A DNA stretch of 64,000 nt from Sycon ciliatum (taxonomy: Eukaryota > Porifera > Calcarea > Leucosolenida > Sycettidae): contig NC_088649.1 of assembly GCF_964019385.1 (NCBI RefSeq), forward strand, positions 18,914,615-18,978,614, given 5' to 3'. The position numbers were made by a program, and so were the translations under genes. Each line of letters opens with the position of its first letter. Positions within the stretch are counted from its first letter, which is position 1. The notes below the pieces were generated by a model, which saw only the letters and a list, made by a program, of their open reading frames with translations, was not told the origin of the DNA and did not search any database. Positions 21,656 to 34,108 of this stretch are shown piece after piece.

Positions 21656-24615
21656 CTATAATTGAGCAGAGATTTTAGCAACAAAATTATCCATCGACGT
21701 GCTGGTCTTGGCCTGCGTTGGTAATGTTGCCCAAAACACATAGCCAGCAAAGATCGGGGATCTAGTGAATAGGGTGGAGGCAGCGCGTGGGAGACTGAGT
21801 GAGTTCCGGGTATTCCGTGTTTCGGAGAACCAATTATAAGCCTGCATATGCAAGGGTATTTTATTTAGTAATATTTTATGTATGAGAACACAGAGGTGGT
21901 ACTTATGTCCAGTGGAAAGGGGACTGATCTTGGCAATTTCGTAAAGACTAGCGGAGGGAAAGCGACGATCTTTGCTAAATAAGATTTTAAGGAGCATGCG
22001 GTTATGGGTTTCTAGCTTGTTCAATACAGTAGTAGTTATGCCAGACCAAGCAGTATCACAGTAGTCAAGTAAGGGCAATATATAGCAACGATAAAACAAG
22101 CGTTTGCAAGAAAGAGGAAGAGGTCTACAGTGGGCTTGAAGAGCCCCAAGGATGGAGCTTGTGCGCTTGCAGACATACTGCACATGGGGTGACCACGACA
22201 ATTTAGAGTCAATAATAACGCCAAGATGCTTATGCTCTTCAACAATACGAATAGCAACACTTGAAGAAGGAAAACAAAGTGGCAGGGAAGGGGGAGAAGG
22301 GGAAATGTACATAGCTGCCGTTTTATCAACGTTTGGCTGCAACTTCCAATCATGCATCCAGGTTATAACTTTCCCAATGCTATCTTGCATGGCTTCGTGC
22401 AGGCGTATAGGGCAAGCATTGCAGCAAAGCAGAGCTGTGTCGTCAGCGAAAAGGCTGACACCAGGGGCAATATCGGGGAGGTGAGTAATATACAGGAGAA
22501 ATAGCAGTGGCCCAAGGATTGAACCCTAGGGGACTCCAGAAGTAACGGGTAAAGGCTCCGATAACACAGTTGAGAGGCGTACAAGCTGATGTCGGTTAGA
22601 GAGATACGATGAGAGCCAGCCGATAGCCTTGCCATCAATGCGATATACTGTTCGCAGCTTAGCTAAGAGACCCCTGTGCCAAACAGTGTCGAAGGCCTTT
22701 GCGAGATCGAAGAAAACTAAACCAACATGGTTATGGGCGTTCCGGGCGGTGTGGATGTCTTGCACGAGGCGGGTAACCTGGTACCTGGTGGAGTCACCCC
22801 GACAAAAGCCCGACTGTGCTGGCGAAAGTGAAATGCGAACATGATCATAAATGATGTCATATACAACACGTTCGCACACTTTTGATAAAGTAGAGAGCAA
22901 TGAGATAGGGCGATAGTTGCTGGGGGTGGTGCGTGGTCCTCTATTTTTGTAGGTGGCCACGACTACCGCAGTTTTCCACATGGCTGGGAATTTCCCTTCA
23001 CGAAATGACATATTCAAGATAATTGACACAGGATAGGCAACAGACGGAGAAAGAGCTCTCCAAACTTCGTTGGTAATTCCGTCTTGACCAGGGGACTTGC
23101 CAGTTTTCAGATTACGGAGATATTTCCTCACTTGGGCTGTACCAGTCGACAATGATAGGAGGGACGCAGGTATTGAGGGTGAAGGGGTGAGTGGTGGTAT
23201 AGGCCACGTAGGGTCGTCAGGAAGTCCAAACGACGTAAACTGCGTGTTCAATATGTCTGCTATGTCTGCGGGGTCTGTTGCTACCGTGCCGTCTGAAGCT
23301 GTCATTGATCGGATCGGCTCCCGACTACAGTTCTTACGGAGATGGCGGAGAAATTGATGGAGACCAGGGCGATCATGGGAAGACAGGGTGGCATGAACCG
23401 ACTGTACATACTGACGATGGAGGGTACGTGACAAACATTTCACTTCGTTACGCTTGCGCTTAAAGGCAATGAAAAAAAGTTTTCACTGGTTGGATACTTC
23501 CTATAAATGCTATACAAATCTCGCTTCAGTTTCACAGCACATTTGAGGTCCGGAGTGATCCAGGGTCGGGATGCATCCCGCATAGTAGGACGATGCCTAA
23601 TGTAGTCTCCTGTCCGCGGAATAACTTTGTAAGGCAACAGATGACGATGGAATGCTGACTGTAGTAAAGCATCAAACAGGACAATGGCATCATCAACATC
23701 AGAATGCCGATGAAGTAATGACCAGTCCAACCTAGACAAGTCTTCATTCACAACCTGCCAGACACGGGTAGGCACTTGTTTATACCTGTACTGAGCCTGG
23801 GGATGGAGGGACGATTTAGCAGTCACTTGTGGTGTCGAGCACGATGCATAGTTGAGCGTACAAAAAACCTGCAGATGATCAGATGTGCCAAGAGGAGCTG
23901 CGTGGTCGACTGAGAGGACATGTCGGGGTTTGTTGGTTACCAACAAGTCAAGACATGAGTTGGCACCCGCTGATGAAGTGTATGTTGGGAAACTCACTAG
24001 CTGTTGGAGCATTGAAAAAACTGTCTGTAGGTTGGTACGGGCTGTAGAGGTGGAATCAGAAGAGCACCAATCATTATGTTTGGCATTAAGATCCCCCGTC
24101 AGGAAGAAGTCACACTCGTCATAGCAAGAGGACTGTATAGCATCGACGAGCATATCCGAGAAGAAGGACAATTGTTCCGCCGTTTGGGAAGGGGGTCGAT
24201 ACATGCAACATACAAGAATAGGGTTAGGGGTGCATTGAGACTTAACTTCCACCCAGGTAGATTCACAGCCCTGACGCTGCAGGTCGGGTCTGGGGAGAAT
24301 ATGTTGAAAAGCATCAGTCCGGACAAGAACGGCAACACCACCATATCCTCTAGTGAAAGAGTGTGCATTTCTGTTCTCGTGTGCTGGTCTGTCTCTTCTG
24401 AAACAGGAATAGCCCGGTACATGCACGGAAACAGATGGGCACAGCCAGGTCTCCGTGAGGCAAACAATACTTGGCTTAGTGCTCTCCAGAACAATCGAAA
24501 GTTCAGCTAATTTATTGACGAGAGACCGACAATTCATGGTTATCAGCGTTAGGTCGGATTCTGATCTGGGGTAGAATGGGGTAGCATGCAAGTTGAGGGA
24601 AGACATAGACAACAT
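21656..24615 (-). pseudogene. LINE ORF2: AP endonuclease and reverse transcriptase
   Basis: Starts two bases after the ORF1 stop. Endonuclease motifs: LITMNCRSL, CLTETWL, GGVAVLVR, YRPPSQ, GDLNAKHNDW, GTSDHLQVF. The RT follows: GKSPGQDGITNE, NYRPISLLSTLSKVCE, FFDLAKAFDTVWH, VTSGVP then GSILGPLLF, FADDTALL with intact ADD, and HKHLGVIID. Two defects are visible: a frameshift near 23460-23480 in a T-run, and one TAG (minus strand, plus 22526-22528) replacing the Gln of the conserved PQG motif. Otherwise the domain order and motifs are complete, fitting a CR1/L2/Jockey-group element. Confidence 0.9.
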
Positions 24616-24617
24616 GA

Positions 24618-25346
24618 TTATGACGAGGAACTATCACCACCACATTCAGTCACGTTGGTACCGTCGGCAAAACGCCACTTACGGACGGTGTGGCTAATTG
24701 TTGCCGGCCAAAATCCTGCACGGAGTATTTTGCCTTCATCCGTCGCTAGGACAGTCAGTCGTGCATATGCTGTGCCAAAGGTCCGGGATTCGCTAATACT
24801 GCAATTGAGCACCTCAACCTCACGGTCCTTGCACCAGTCAGTAATTGCGTTAGCGCTACACTCCATGTGGACATTGCCCACGTAGAACATAGATTTCGCG
24901 ACTTTTTCTACGCCTGTAAGGATGTTGGGGTTAGCTGGGGCCACAGGCTTCACGTACCGGGACGTGACCCGACGCCGTACAACTTCGGCCCAGCCATCCG
25001 AACTGCTTCCCGTATATTCACTTGTACTAGTTGTAGCCGATGTTGATCTGGTTGGTGCAGCCGGTGGTGTTTCAGTGCGTGATGAGGTCTGGTGTACATG
25101 TGTCGATGTTTGGGAAGTGCGGGTACGGTTGGTAAAGTGTGCGTTGGGGGGAGTACGAGTCCGAGTGACGGTTTCCCTCACCCTAGCCCCTGTACTACCT
25201 GAACTAGCTACACTACTGTACGTTGTACTCGGGGTTGGAGATTGTGCAATCAGTTTTGGACTCCCGCCTTCCTCAAGGTGTATAATCTTTGCCACGAGGC
25301 CATCAATGGTTGCTTTCATTTCTCTAACTTCCCTATCCCTGTCCAT
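24618..25346 (-). CDS. LINE ORF1 protein
   Basis: From the ATG at 25346 this gives 242 residues and stops just before ORF2. The N-terminus is a short charged helix (DREVREMKATIDGLVAKI), the middle a Thr/Ser/Pro-rich linker, and the C-terminal third (from about AKSMFYVGNVHMECSANAI to GFWPATISHTVRKWRF) matches the small RNA-binding fold of many CR1/L2 ORF1 proteins, ending in the usual WPxxxxVRxxRF signature. The same frame is open further upstream to 25490 into the foldback arm, but that part is TIR sequence and not LINE. ORF1 proteins bind the element RNA. Confidence 0.75.
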   Translation of the reverse strand: MDRDREVREMKATIDGLVAKIIHLEEGGSPKLIAQSPTPSTTYSSVASSGSTGARVRETVTRTRTPPNAHFTNRTRTSQTSTHVHQTSSRTETPPAAPTRSTSATTSTSEYTGSSSDGWAEVVRRRVTSRYVKPVAPANPNILTGVEKVAKSMFYVGNVHMECSANAITDWCKDREVEVLNCSISESRTFGTAYARLTVLATDEGKILRAGFWPATISHTVRKWRFADGTNVTECGGDSSSS

Positions 25347-25577
25347 CGCACCATCGCAGTTATTAGTGACTTTTTCCATACAAAATTTTCCATACTTTTT
25401 CCCTAATCCCAAATCTAGTAGGGCACCATCACCCAGTTTCGGTGGAAGTGCTCGAGTTCGATTGGGAATAAAGGGAGAGGAAGGGAGCATCTCAGCGTCT
25501 TCGGACCAAGACCATTCGACTCAGCACCCCGGAGACTACAACTGGTGAAAATTTGATTTTAGGGTATACTTCCCCTT

Positions 25578-28500
25578 TATCGAGGAGAAATCTGTCGTTA
25601 AAATAGAAAAATTTAGACAGAAATCGATACATATTGTCGCTATTCGGCGTTGAGAATGAGTGGGAATCATTACATTTGCTACACATAAAGTAGTCAATTT
25701 TAGGGAATCGTTATAAATGCGCCTCGTTAGAATAATGGCTTTTACAGTAATTTTTGTTCCTTGTTTCAGTGCATTCTTTAGGCAGATATTTGACTTTGTC
25801 CAATAGCCAGTGAACGGGAGACCCTTTGCGAAAATATTATAGTGGGTGATGTAGGCCCACCAGTGAAAAAGAGATCCAACCTGAATGAATTTGGAAATTT
25901 GGCAGGCGGTAGTTGGTCATTACAGAAATTGACTCCTACACGTGATGATAAGCTAATTATCCGGATGTTGGATGTCACTAGAGCTATCAGCATTCTTCTG
26001 ACTATTTCTGACAATACAATGCCAATATGTGTAGAAACAACTATTATAATAATGTATTTGTTGTGGTGCCATTTGTCATGAGTGTGTCATGCCTCTTACC
26101 TCAATGCAGCTTCATCCGTAGTCTGCTAATATTGAAGGGCAGGCGGAACTGGTCTGTTCCTTCCAGCCATGACCGGACTAACTTTTTGGCCCAGATATTT
26201 TTTCTTGGAAACATCACGTCGAAAATGAAAAAACGTCGATCAACTGATAGCTGATCCCGAGTACTACACCCTTAGTCAGAGAGTGTTTGGAAGTCTTTGA
26301 GCCATTGCGGAGTGGTTGGAAATGTTTTGAGGAGTGTGTCGGAAGTCGAGCTAAGATGTTACGACACTGAGTCAGCGGTACATTTGTGAAGAAACTGCAT
26401 TCTCCCAACGTCGGAGCTCACGTTTCCTGTCGACTGGACTGACACTTAACTGACTCGCGACTGCGTCTGGAGCACTCGAGAAGCCCATCGTATCCAGGAA
26501 GTTACTGTTTTTGCTTGTTCTGCCAAAGTTTCCCTTCCAGCAGTGGCTGTCTATCCAAACTCGGCATTTGAACAGTGGTACATACGTCTGAATGTTCAAG
26601 ATGTGACTTCTGCAGACTTCAATGGCATTTAAATAACTGGGTCAATAAACCATTTTCGACTGTAAAACCGTTGTTTTTCTACTGCGTGGTTTCGATATAA
26701 CCTCACAGGCACACTCATACCGGGTAAGTGCCAGGTTTTGGCCGTTGTTCCAGTGGTGTATAATTGACTAACTATATGACCCATGATCACTTAAGGCTGC
26801 TTCCACTGGGCCTACATTATTCTTGTTCTGTTCTCATTTTAGTGCTAGTCGATTCACTTTTCATCATTCTTTGAAGTGGTTTATTTGAATTGTTTTTTGT
26901 TTTCCTGCAATGATCGCTTGTTTTGTTATTTATTTGCGTGCTTTCTGTGTTATTCATTTTACCAGCGCCTGCAAGGCTGCATGCTGTACTCGAGCGTGAC
27001 TAATAATGTCACTGTTATGTCTTTGTTGTGGATAGGAATGTAGCTGCGTTAACATTTTTATTTTACCACCACTATTACACTCTGTGGACGACCACGTACA
27101 TCCACTCGCTTGCACACAGCAGCAACAAGAGGCTCCTTCCAGCAGTGAAGTTTTATTCCTTCTGACAATTGTTTCAATCACTAAGGCCTCGTCAGAGAAG
27201 GTTGAGTTGTTGAATGACTGGAAAAGAAATAGTCGCCTATTTTATACTGTGAAGAAGATGTTGGTGCGACTTGAGCGATACTTGGGGAAATGTGTGTTGG
27301 TCCTTACATGGGAGTTAGCGATTTCCCTGCCGACTTGAATTCTCACTTGCCTAACTCACGACTGCCATCTAGATTGCATAAGACGTCCATCGAACCTTCC
27401 ACTCGTTAAAATATGTTATATTGGCACTAGAAATGAGAGATAGTGCGCTGATGAGCGTGCACTTGATACTCGAAGTGTGAGTACAAGGTGAACAAATGCA
27501 AGGTGTAAAAATGTTAACCGCTTTCTGAAATCATGGGACCCTCTACAAAGAGGTGATAGTTACTGGCGGATACTGCAACGCAGCATACCTGGCATCAACC
27601 CCATGCTCTCCCTGTCCACACTGCACCATCGGCTCTCTCTCTTCGAGCGCGTGTCTCGTTTAGCTCACTTTCATACAGTCATGGAAATCAGTATAAACTA
27701 GGTGATTGTTTCTTTTCCAGACATTCAACGACTCAACCTTCTCTGATGAAGCCTTAGTGACCAAAACACCTGCTAGAAGGAATAAAACTTCAATGCTCAA
27801 AGGAACCGCGGCCTTGTGCCTGTATTGGGCAAGTGAGTAGATGTGTGTCATCGGCTACACAGCACAATGATGATGGTGAATATCAATGCAGACACTTTCA
27901 ACGGCCGAATGCTGTTTATGCTGTGGTTAGTCACGTAGCTGATCTTGTTTTGTTTCTTTGTTCGAGTTGCTGTTTTCTTCACGTCATGTTCAGATTTATT
28001 TCAGGCACTTCGTGGTGGCTGTTGCTGCATTAGCTGCTTCAGCCACGACGACATATTACTGGTTGTTCTGCCGCCATTTTGTATGCCTTGTTCCACGTGT
28101 CTTTTCCTAGACAAAATGCTGTTCATGTTGTTCTTCCGCTTGTTCTTCTCTTTCTCTCTTCACTGCTAACTTGTATTATCTGAACTACATATTTTTCACC
28201 AAGAGGTTGTCGTGTTGTGCTGGTGTTGTGTTGGGCAAAGGAGGAGTTTTAGAAAAGATATATGGCACCATTCGCACCACAATTGAGATACGAAACGAAT
28301 GCTGATCCATCACCTCAGTTCGAGGATTTGTCAGAGTCCCTGCGGAGAGCTCGTTTTCACGAATGGAAGCCTCTTCATTCGTGGCATGCTCCGAACTCGT
28401 CAGATACACCTTTTTGCTAGGTACACATTTTTCCCTTAACTCTACGTGTACGTGTGTGTAAACATGTGTACGCCAGCCGTATTTGTGTTCGCCATGGACA

Positions 28501-28812
28501 TTTGCATGACGACTTGTGAAATTTAAATCTGTTTTCAATGAAACGAGGACGAGCCAAATCAACCTTTCATTTCAGAGTTGATTCGCAGCAGATGCGAAAG
28601 GTCCCTATACATCCAGTTCTCCCACAAGTTTATTGAATGTTTCAACTGCTCAATATCTTGGTTGCCGATTACAGCATTCTATCTATTCAGTGCCTATTTA
28701 CTTTCTCTTCTGTGAGAACAGAAAAAAGTCCATTTTGGGGCTAATCATAGCAATCATCACATTAGATTTCTCAGAAATCTCAGCAATAAACACCACACAA
28801 GCACTAACTTAC
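25578..28812. other. Non-coding, with one imperfect inverted repeat
   Basis: 27118-27248 and 27690-27812 are imperfect inverted repeats (both contain GAAGTTTTATTCCTTCT in one orientation or the other, plus AGAGAAGGTTGAGT). A loop of about 440 bp lies between them. Otherwise no gene recognised. If the NHL gene below continues, its next exons could lie here, but I found none. Confidence 0.5.
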
Positions 28813-28947
28813 TCTCACACAATGGTCATAGAGATCGGTTACAGCATAGCAAATACCATGCTGGGGCAGAGACAGTGCTGCAACACCATGCGATTCACCC
28901 ATACCGTTACCAATCGTTTTCACGTAAGACCCATCCTGATGTAGGAC
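28813..28947 (-). CDS. NHL-repeat exon B (host gene, internal exon)
   Basis: Minus strand: acceptor TTTCTCTTCCAG, 135-base open exon (45 codons, phase 0 at both ends), donor GTAAGT. The translation begins VLHQDGSYVKTIGNGMGES and ends YAVTDLYDHCVR, the size and layout of one NHL beta-propeller blade. The preceding blade in exon A ends NRRLQ in phase 0, which NHL proteins normally follow with V(F/L)xxDG, exactly as here. Likely part of a TRIM/NHL or other NHL-propeller protein. Which family is unknown without the other exons. Confidence 0.6.
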
Positions 28948-31900
28948 CTGGAAGAGAAACACATTTGATTTCCTGGTTAGTATAACTGCAAGGTCTTCGC
29001 CCTAAACCATTTAAAACAAAAAATGAATGAACCCTGTTCCTGAGTGAAACGTTCCACCAACAAGGAATACAGTCAGCAGAGAGGTGGACAGAGTGTTGCA
29101 GCAGGCTTGATAGGCAATTGGACAGGCAGGATGAGAGTACACACATGAGAGGGGCACAGCACAGGAAGCGAAGATGCAGGCAGTGATTTGAGATAGGAGA
29201 GTGTCAGGGTGCGGATAAGAGCCTTGTTACAGGCGTTATTTCTCACTTAAGAAATTCAAAATATTAGTTCTCTGGCCTAATTTGTGTTATTTAGAACAAT
29301 GTTTTCTTCCTGATGAGAGCTGTACAATAACAAGGTTTTTTGAAATTCCATCATTGTCCATCATCAACCTCGATATTATTATACCCTTTTCTTCTTTGTC
29401 CATCACAGACTTAGTGAAATTTGTCATGATTTGTTTGTTTTTCCAAGAAAAAAAGCTTTGATACCTGGCAATTCGGCTTTTTATCATGATGGTTGAAAGT
29501 TGAAATCATGTCCTGGGGTACATTAGAGATAGCCGGGGACTACATGCAATGGAAAGCCACAAAGTGAAGTTGTATGCATACCCGTGTATTCTCATAGCAC
29601 GGCTTAAATCTGGCTACACCAGTGTGCTGGTTTCGATTAACTGGTGCAGCAATTGGCATTGCAAACAAGCAATTGCTCATGAGCGAGCCGCAACAGTGCC
29701 CTGGACCAGGTGAAAAGGTTCCTGATCCACGTTGCAAACAGCCAACCAGGGTGAAGCAATTGGCATTGCAAACAACCAAATCAATCGCTCATGCTAGTGC
29801 GGCAATGAAAACGGCAACCAGATGCAATGACTATACTATTTACGTCACAAAAACAACCGACCCATAGTGTCCAATTTAAGCACAGACAGTAGCAGCATAG
29901 CCACCACTTAATGGGCTCTTCTCACTTGAAGTACAATGTGAATGGGAGGGTGGTGGCACATAGAGTCCGATGCATGGCTGCTCAGTAACCCAAAAAAAGG
30001 AAAACGGGAGCCAAAGTTAATGCAGCAAGAGCTAAATAAGGCGATTTGGGAGCACATCCGCAGCCGTAAAATGCACACGTAAAGCAAACTCAGTTGAAGC
30101 GCGCGATAGAGAGCAGTGCATCGTTCTTATCACTAACTGTTGTTAGCCTGAAGGCTAACCCATCATCTCTATTTTTGGATCGCTAGGCAATGCTGTTGGA
30201 GTGCCGGTTCATGTGTTGCTATGAGCAGTGGACACTTGCAGTAGAGCAGTTCATCAATTTATGATTAATGGCACGTCACGAATAACGCACTTGGATGAGC
30301 AGTTTTTCATGATCCCTGCCTATAATAGGGAACGTTTTCAAAGATTTCTACTGTGCTCAATGGATCTTGAGTCAAGTCTGTATGTGATAGGTCTTGCAGG
30401 CAATTATACTGACTGATGTATGCATGGCAGCACTTGTGAGCATGGAGTGTGCCTGCCCTTGTGTGTCTGCTTCCTCCATGCAGACACATATTCAGAGACC
30501 TCATTGCATAAAGTGTGTATATCATTAGGCCTCAGTCAAACAGGACTGTGTGTGTAATGATCGTGATAACACCAGAGACAGTGAGCAATACGTGAGTATG
30601 AACAGTTGTTCTGTGGATCAGCGAATGTACTGTGTAACTATCACGCTTAATTTCTGCAATTTTCTCTGCAGCAACAGTGGTAATGAACATGAACTGCCAA
30701 AGAATTCTAATACTGTGAGATTTGAATTTCTAATGGGCCATGAAGTCTAGCGTTTTAATGAGAAAGAATCCATCGTTAAACGTTATACTAGTACGCATGT
30801 TATTCCTTCTCTCCTCTGTACTAGAGAAATAGAAGACAGGTGTGTGATGGCAGGATCGCTGAACATTGTGCCTGCTAAGTGGGATTTTTTTGCAAATTGC
30901 TTAACTTTAGACTCGTCACACTTTCAACTCTTACAGTAAACCATCAAGTAGAATCAGATCATGCAGCGTATAGAGAAGAAAACATTAAACTAAAGCAGAT
31001 GTCCAATTCTGGTCAACATACAATAGGACGTGAATAGTACCACACATCATTGCTGAAGCATGTGGGAGGACAAAAGACCCAGAAACGATTCAGGTATCAT
31101 CTTGAAGTCTGGCCAATTCTCTAGTTGGGCAGCACACATTCATTGTGCTTTTACATAGACTTCTCCACAGAGTGCGAGATGGCGCCCAAGGGCTCACAGC
31201 TGTAGGAGATCATTATTGCTGGCAGGCGACTTGCACACTCTCATTAACATGGTGGAGCACAACCAGTAAGGTGCTTTGCAGTCTACTCCTCTAATACGAC
31301 TTTTAGCGGTAACACAAGTGAAGATTGCTCATCACGGTCATGTTAAATTATACTGAAGTACATGATTCTTGTCTTGTGGAGTCTGTTGTTTGATACCGGT
31401 ACATTACATTGTCTAATGTACGTGTGAGTTTGGTGTGATGGGTGACACCTATGGTATGTGGTGCCCACAAGAGTCCGAGTCATCAGGGCGTGATTCGTAT
31501 GTGGTGCCGTTGCCTTGGTCTTTTGGCGTGTGTTCTGTACAATCATATTGGTCTCAGATTGTTGGTCATGATTCACCCCCACTTTCATCATTGCCTGTTC
31601 TTTGTTCCTTTGTCAGCTCTTCGGTGTCCTTCTTTGTTCAACTTTGCCTCTCCTTCTGCGCCCTCGTCGCTTATTAGTTATACTTTGAAGTTCGAATTTA
31701 TATAACCTATGAATCATTTATCTTGTCGTGTGGCGGAAGCCATTGGAAAAGTTGATGTGCAAAATGTTAAAAAATTGTTGTAAAAAATGGTGATTTGTGC
31801 TAATGATGTATCCCTAGGCATGTGAAGAGAGTGCTCAAAAATTCTCGACCTCGCCTCAACAATGATCATGCTGAGTGGGGCCGTGTTGGTGTGTTTGTAC

Positions 31901-32911
31901 AGGCTCGTGTTGCTTGTTTGGTTTCAAGATGACTTGTCAATCAACGGACAGAGTTGTTTTCTGATAAAACGCATCTACTCAAGTGCTGCGAGGTCAACAG
32001 TGCCCATGTGCCACAGGTTGAAAAAGTGTACAGTGGAATCACTGCCAATCAGCAACGACTCAGTCACCATCAATCACCATAAAATCAATTTGCTTTTCCA
32101 ACTGTCACATGAACGTCACCCAGTGGCACACAACGCTATGTTATCCTTTGACTGCTACGGGGTAGAGGGGACGGTTCGATACCGGAACGGCTTGACAGCC
32201 ACATTAGTATAGACCCAAACCGATGATCAGCGTGGATTGTTCACTCGAAATTATGTTTGTGGAAGGAAACTGGCATGTTGAAGTTTGTTCTGAGGCCAGA
32301 GTCAATCGAACCGAGCCATTCCTTTGTGTTGGCCCATTGCCTCCAACTTGCCCAATTTTTCGCATCAAATCAGAGGTGGCTCCAAACCGGAAAGGTATTA
32401 GAGTGCACGTCAAATTCACTCTGAGTTCTGAAATTAGGTAATTGCTATCGCTCCACGACGGCCAGTACAGAGTAACAACAAGCCTTGTGTGTGCTTCCAT
32501 TACTTTTAATTGGTGCTTTAAAGGCGAGAGGCGAGCCGCTGTTTACCTGCGACAAGAAGTTGATGTTTCAAAAGAGGTAAAACTCAAGTCGCAGTGCGAA
32601 GCAACAGGTCAAAAACTCAAGTGCTTGGTATTGCGCTTTTGGTAATCGCAGAGCCATGAAATGTTGGCTCGGAGTAAAACACATCATAGTCTCACGGTGA
32701 CATATTATGCTTTCTAATCAAAATACCAAGAGAGAAAGTGAATATTGAGTCCGTTCCGTGTTTTAACCTATTTCATATTTAAAACCGTCCCCTCTACTGC
32801 TGCCAGGGCTCTTAGAACCAGAGGAAACGGTTCATTTTTACAGAAAACACACATCACACTTAAAGGACAGTAACTCGGGCATCTTTTCTCGAAATATTAT
32901 AGTCTTTCTGG
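28948..32911. other. Probable intron sequence, no gene seen
   Basis: Direct repeats of AGCAATTGGCATTGCAAACA at about 29647 and 29754 are the only clear structure. Intron assignment depends on the two NHL exons being neighbours. Confidence 0.4.
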
Positions 32912-34108
32912 AAAGCTGCCCCGCCGCAAGGTGGCGTTCTCGGCCCATTTATTTTTTCTGTTTACATCAGTTCCATCGACTCTCATCTACCGCCTAGTGT
33001 TTGTCACCAAGAATTCGCCGATGATATTACCTTAGATACATCATCATCCAGCCGTGCAGACATCAGCTCTAAGCTTAGTGTCGCATGTACGCGTCTCGCC
33101 GTCTGGCTCAATGGACGCGGTTTGAGCCTCAACGCCACCAAGACCTGTGTGCTGCACATTGCTCCCCGGAGCACCCTTGATCCCTTGCCGCCTGTGATAT
33201 GCGATGGCGCTGTGCTCCTTGTTGTGTCGCAGACCAAGTACCTAGGCTTGATTGTAGACGATCGCTTGACTTGGAATAGCCACGTTACGCATATCTGTAA
33301 AACGTCTCGACAGGTTATAGGAGCGCTGCGCAGAAATCGGAAGTGTCTCTCTCTGCAGTCGAAGCGAATGGCCTACACGTCCATGGTAGAGTCCAGGATC
33401 CGTAATGGATGCTCAGCTTTCTTTAGCTCTCTCTCCAAGGCTAACGAGGAGAGACTTCAACGCCTATGCAACCTAGCCCTGCGAGCCGTGTACAACCTGA
33501 CCTCCCGTACCCGTATGACTCCCATGTATGCGGAACACAACCTGCTTCGTGTACACCAGCTCTTGCGTGAGACAGTGTGCTCGCTGGTCTACCGGTGCCT
33601 ACATTCCACCATGGAGCAGCCGCTGATCAGCGCATTATTTGGAGATTTCGTCACACCGACTAGGGCTGGCCAAACGCGCGGCTCCCAACAACATCTGCTG
33701 CAGCTTCCATCCAGAACTCATCACATGTCTCTTTCTGCAGCACGCGTTTGGAACAGTCTTCCACCTAATGCGAGAAACATCACGTCCCCCCTCCAGTTCA
33801 AGGGTGTTTTGCACGCGTATTGTCTTACTGCGGCATGACAGCACCCCCCCCCCCCTCCCCTGTCTTGAGTATAGTACTAATAGTATTGTAGTTATCCTGA
33901 TGTTCTGATACATGCCGAGGCTAGCTGTATGCTCAGTCTCCGGCTAGCTGTATGCTCAGTCTGTACATTCTTGAGCTTATCTTCTTCTTCTTTTTTCCTT
34001 TCTCTTTTCTTTAAAATGTTTTACTGACAGAAGTCGTGTTCATATAAGGAGGCAGATATGCCTGTTTGTTGTACGACTTTAAATAAATCCAACCAACCAA
34101 CCAACCAA
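32912..34108 (+). mobile_element. 5'-truncated LINE with (CCAA)n tail
   Basis: Coding starts abruptly inside the RT and the element ends in a CCAA microsatellite (34088-34108) after an AATAAA, as several LINE clades end in short tandem repeats instead of poly(A). Independent of, and different from, the LINE at 21.4-25.4 kb. Confidence 0.75.
32923..33838 (+). pseudogene. LINE RT C-terminal half
   Basis: Begins at the PPQGGVLGP motif, then FADDITLDTS (intact ADD), LNGRGLSLNATKTCVLHI, KYLGLIVDDRLTWNSHV and the C-terminal RLCNLALRAVYNLTSRTR / ARVWNSLPPNAR region. The latter half is open from 33122 to 33838. A frameshift occurs between the ADD box and 33122. All upstream RT and endonuclease sequence is missing. 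Confidence 0.85.

Larger units (their letters stand above)
20855..25577. mobile_element. Foldback TIR element enclosing a LINE
   Basis: Left arm 20855-20998 and right arm 25431-25577 are inverted repeats of about 145 bp whose tips read AAGGGGAAGTATACCC. TA stands outside both tips (20853-20854, 25578-25579), which suggests a Tc1/mariner-type MITE. A second, related inverted repeat lies inside (21098-21194 against 21346-21420). The LINE at 21421-25375 separates the arms. Confidence 0.7.

Noticed and set aside
24922-25548. 208-residue plus-strand frame
   Set aside because: Antisense shadow of LINE ORF1 and the foldback arm.
28185-28562. 125-residue minus frame close to NHL exon B
   Set aside because: No splice sites in suitable phase, no NHL blade pattern and no known motif; probably chance.
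32204-32500. Overlapping plus and minus frames of 72-98 residues
   Set aside because: Both strands are open, without motifs or splice context; not supported as an exon.
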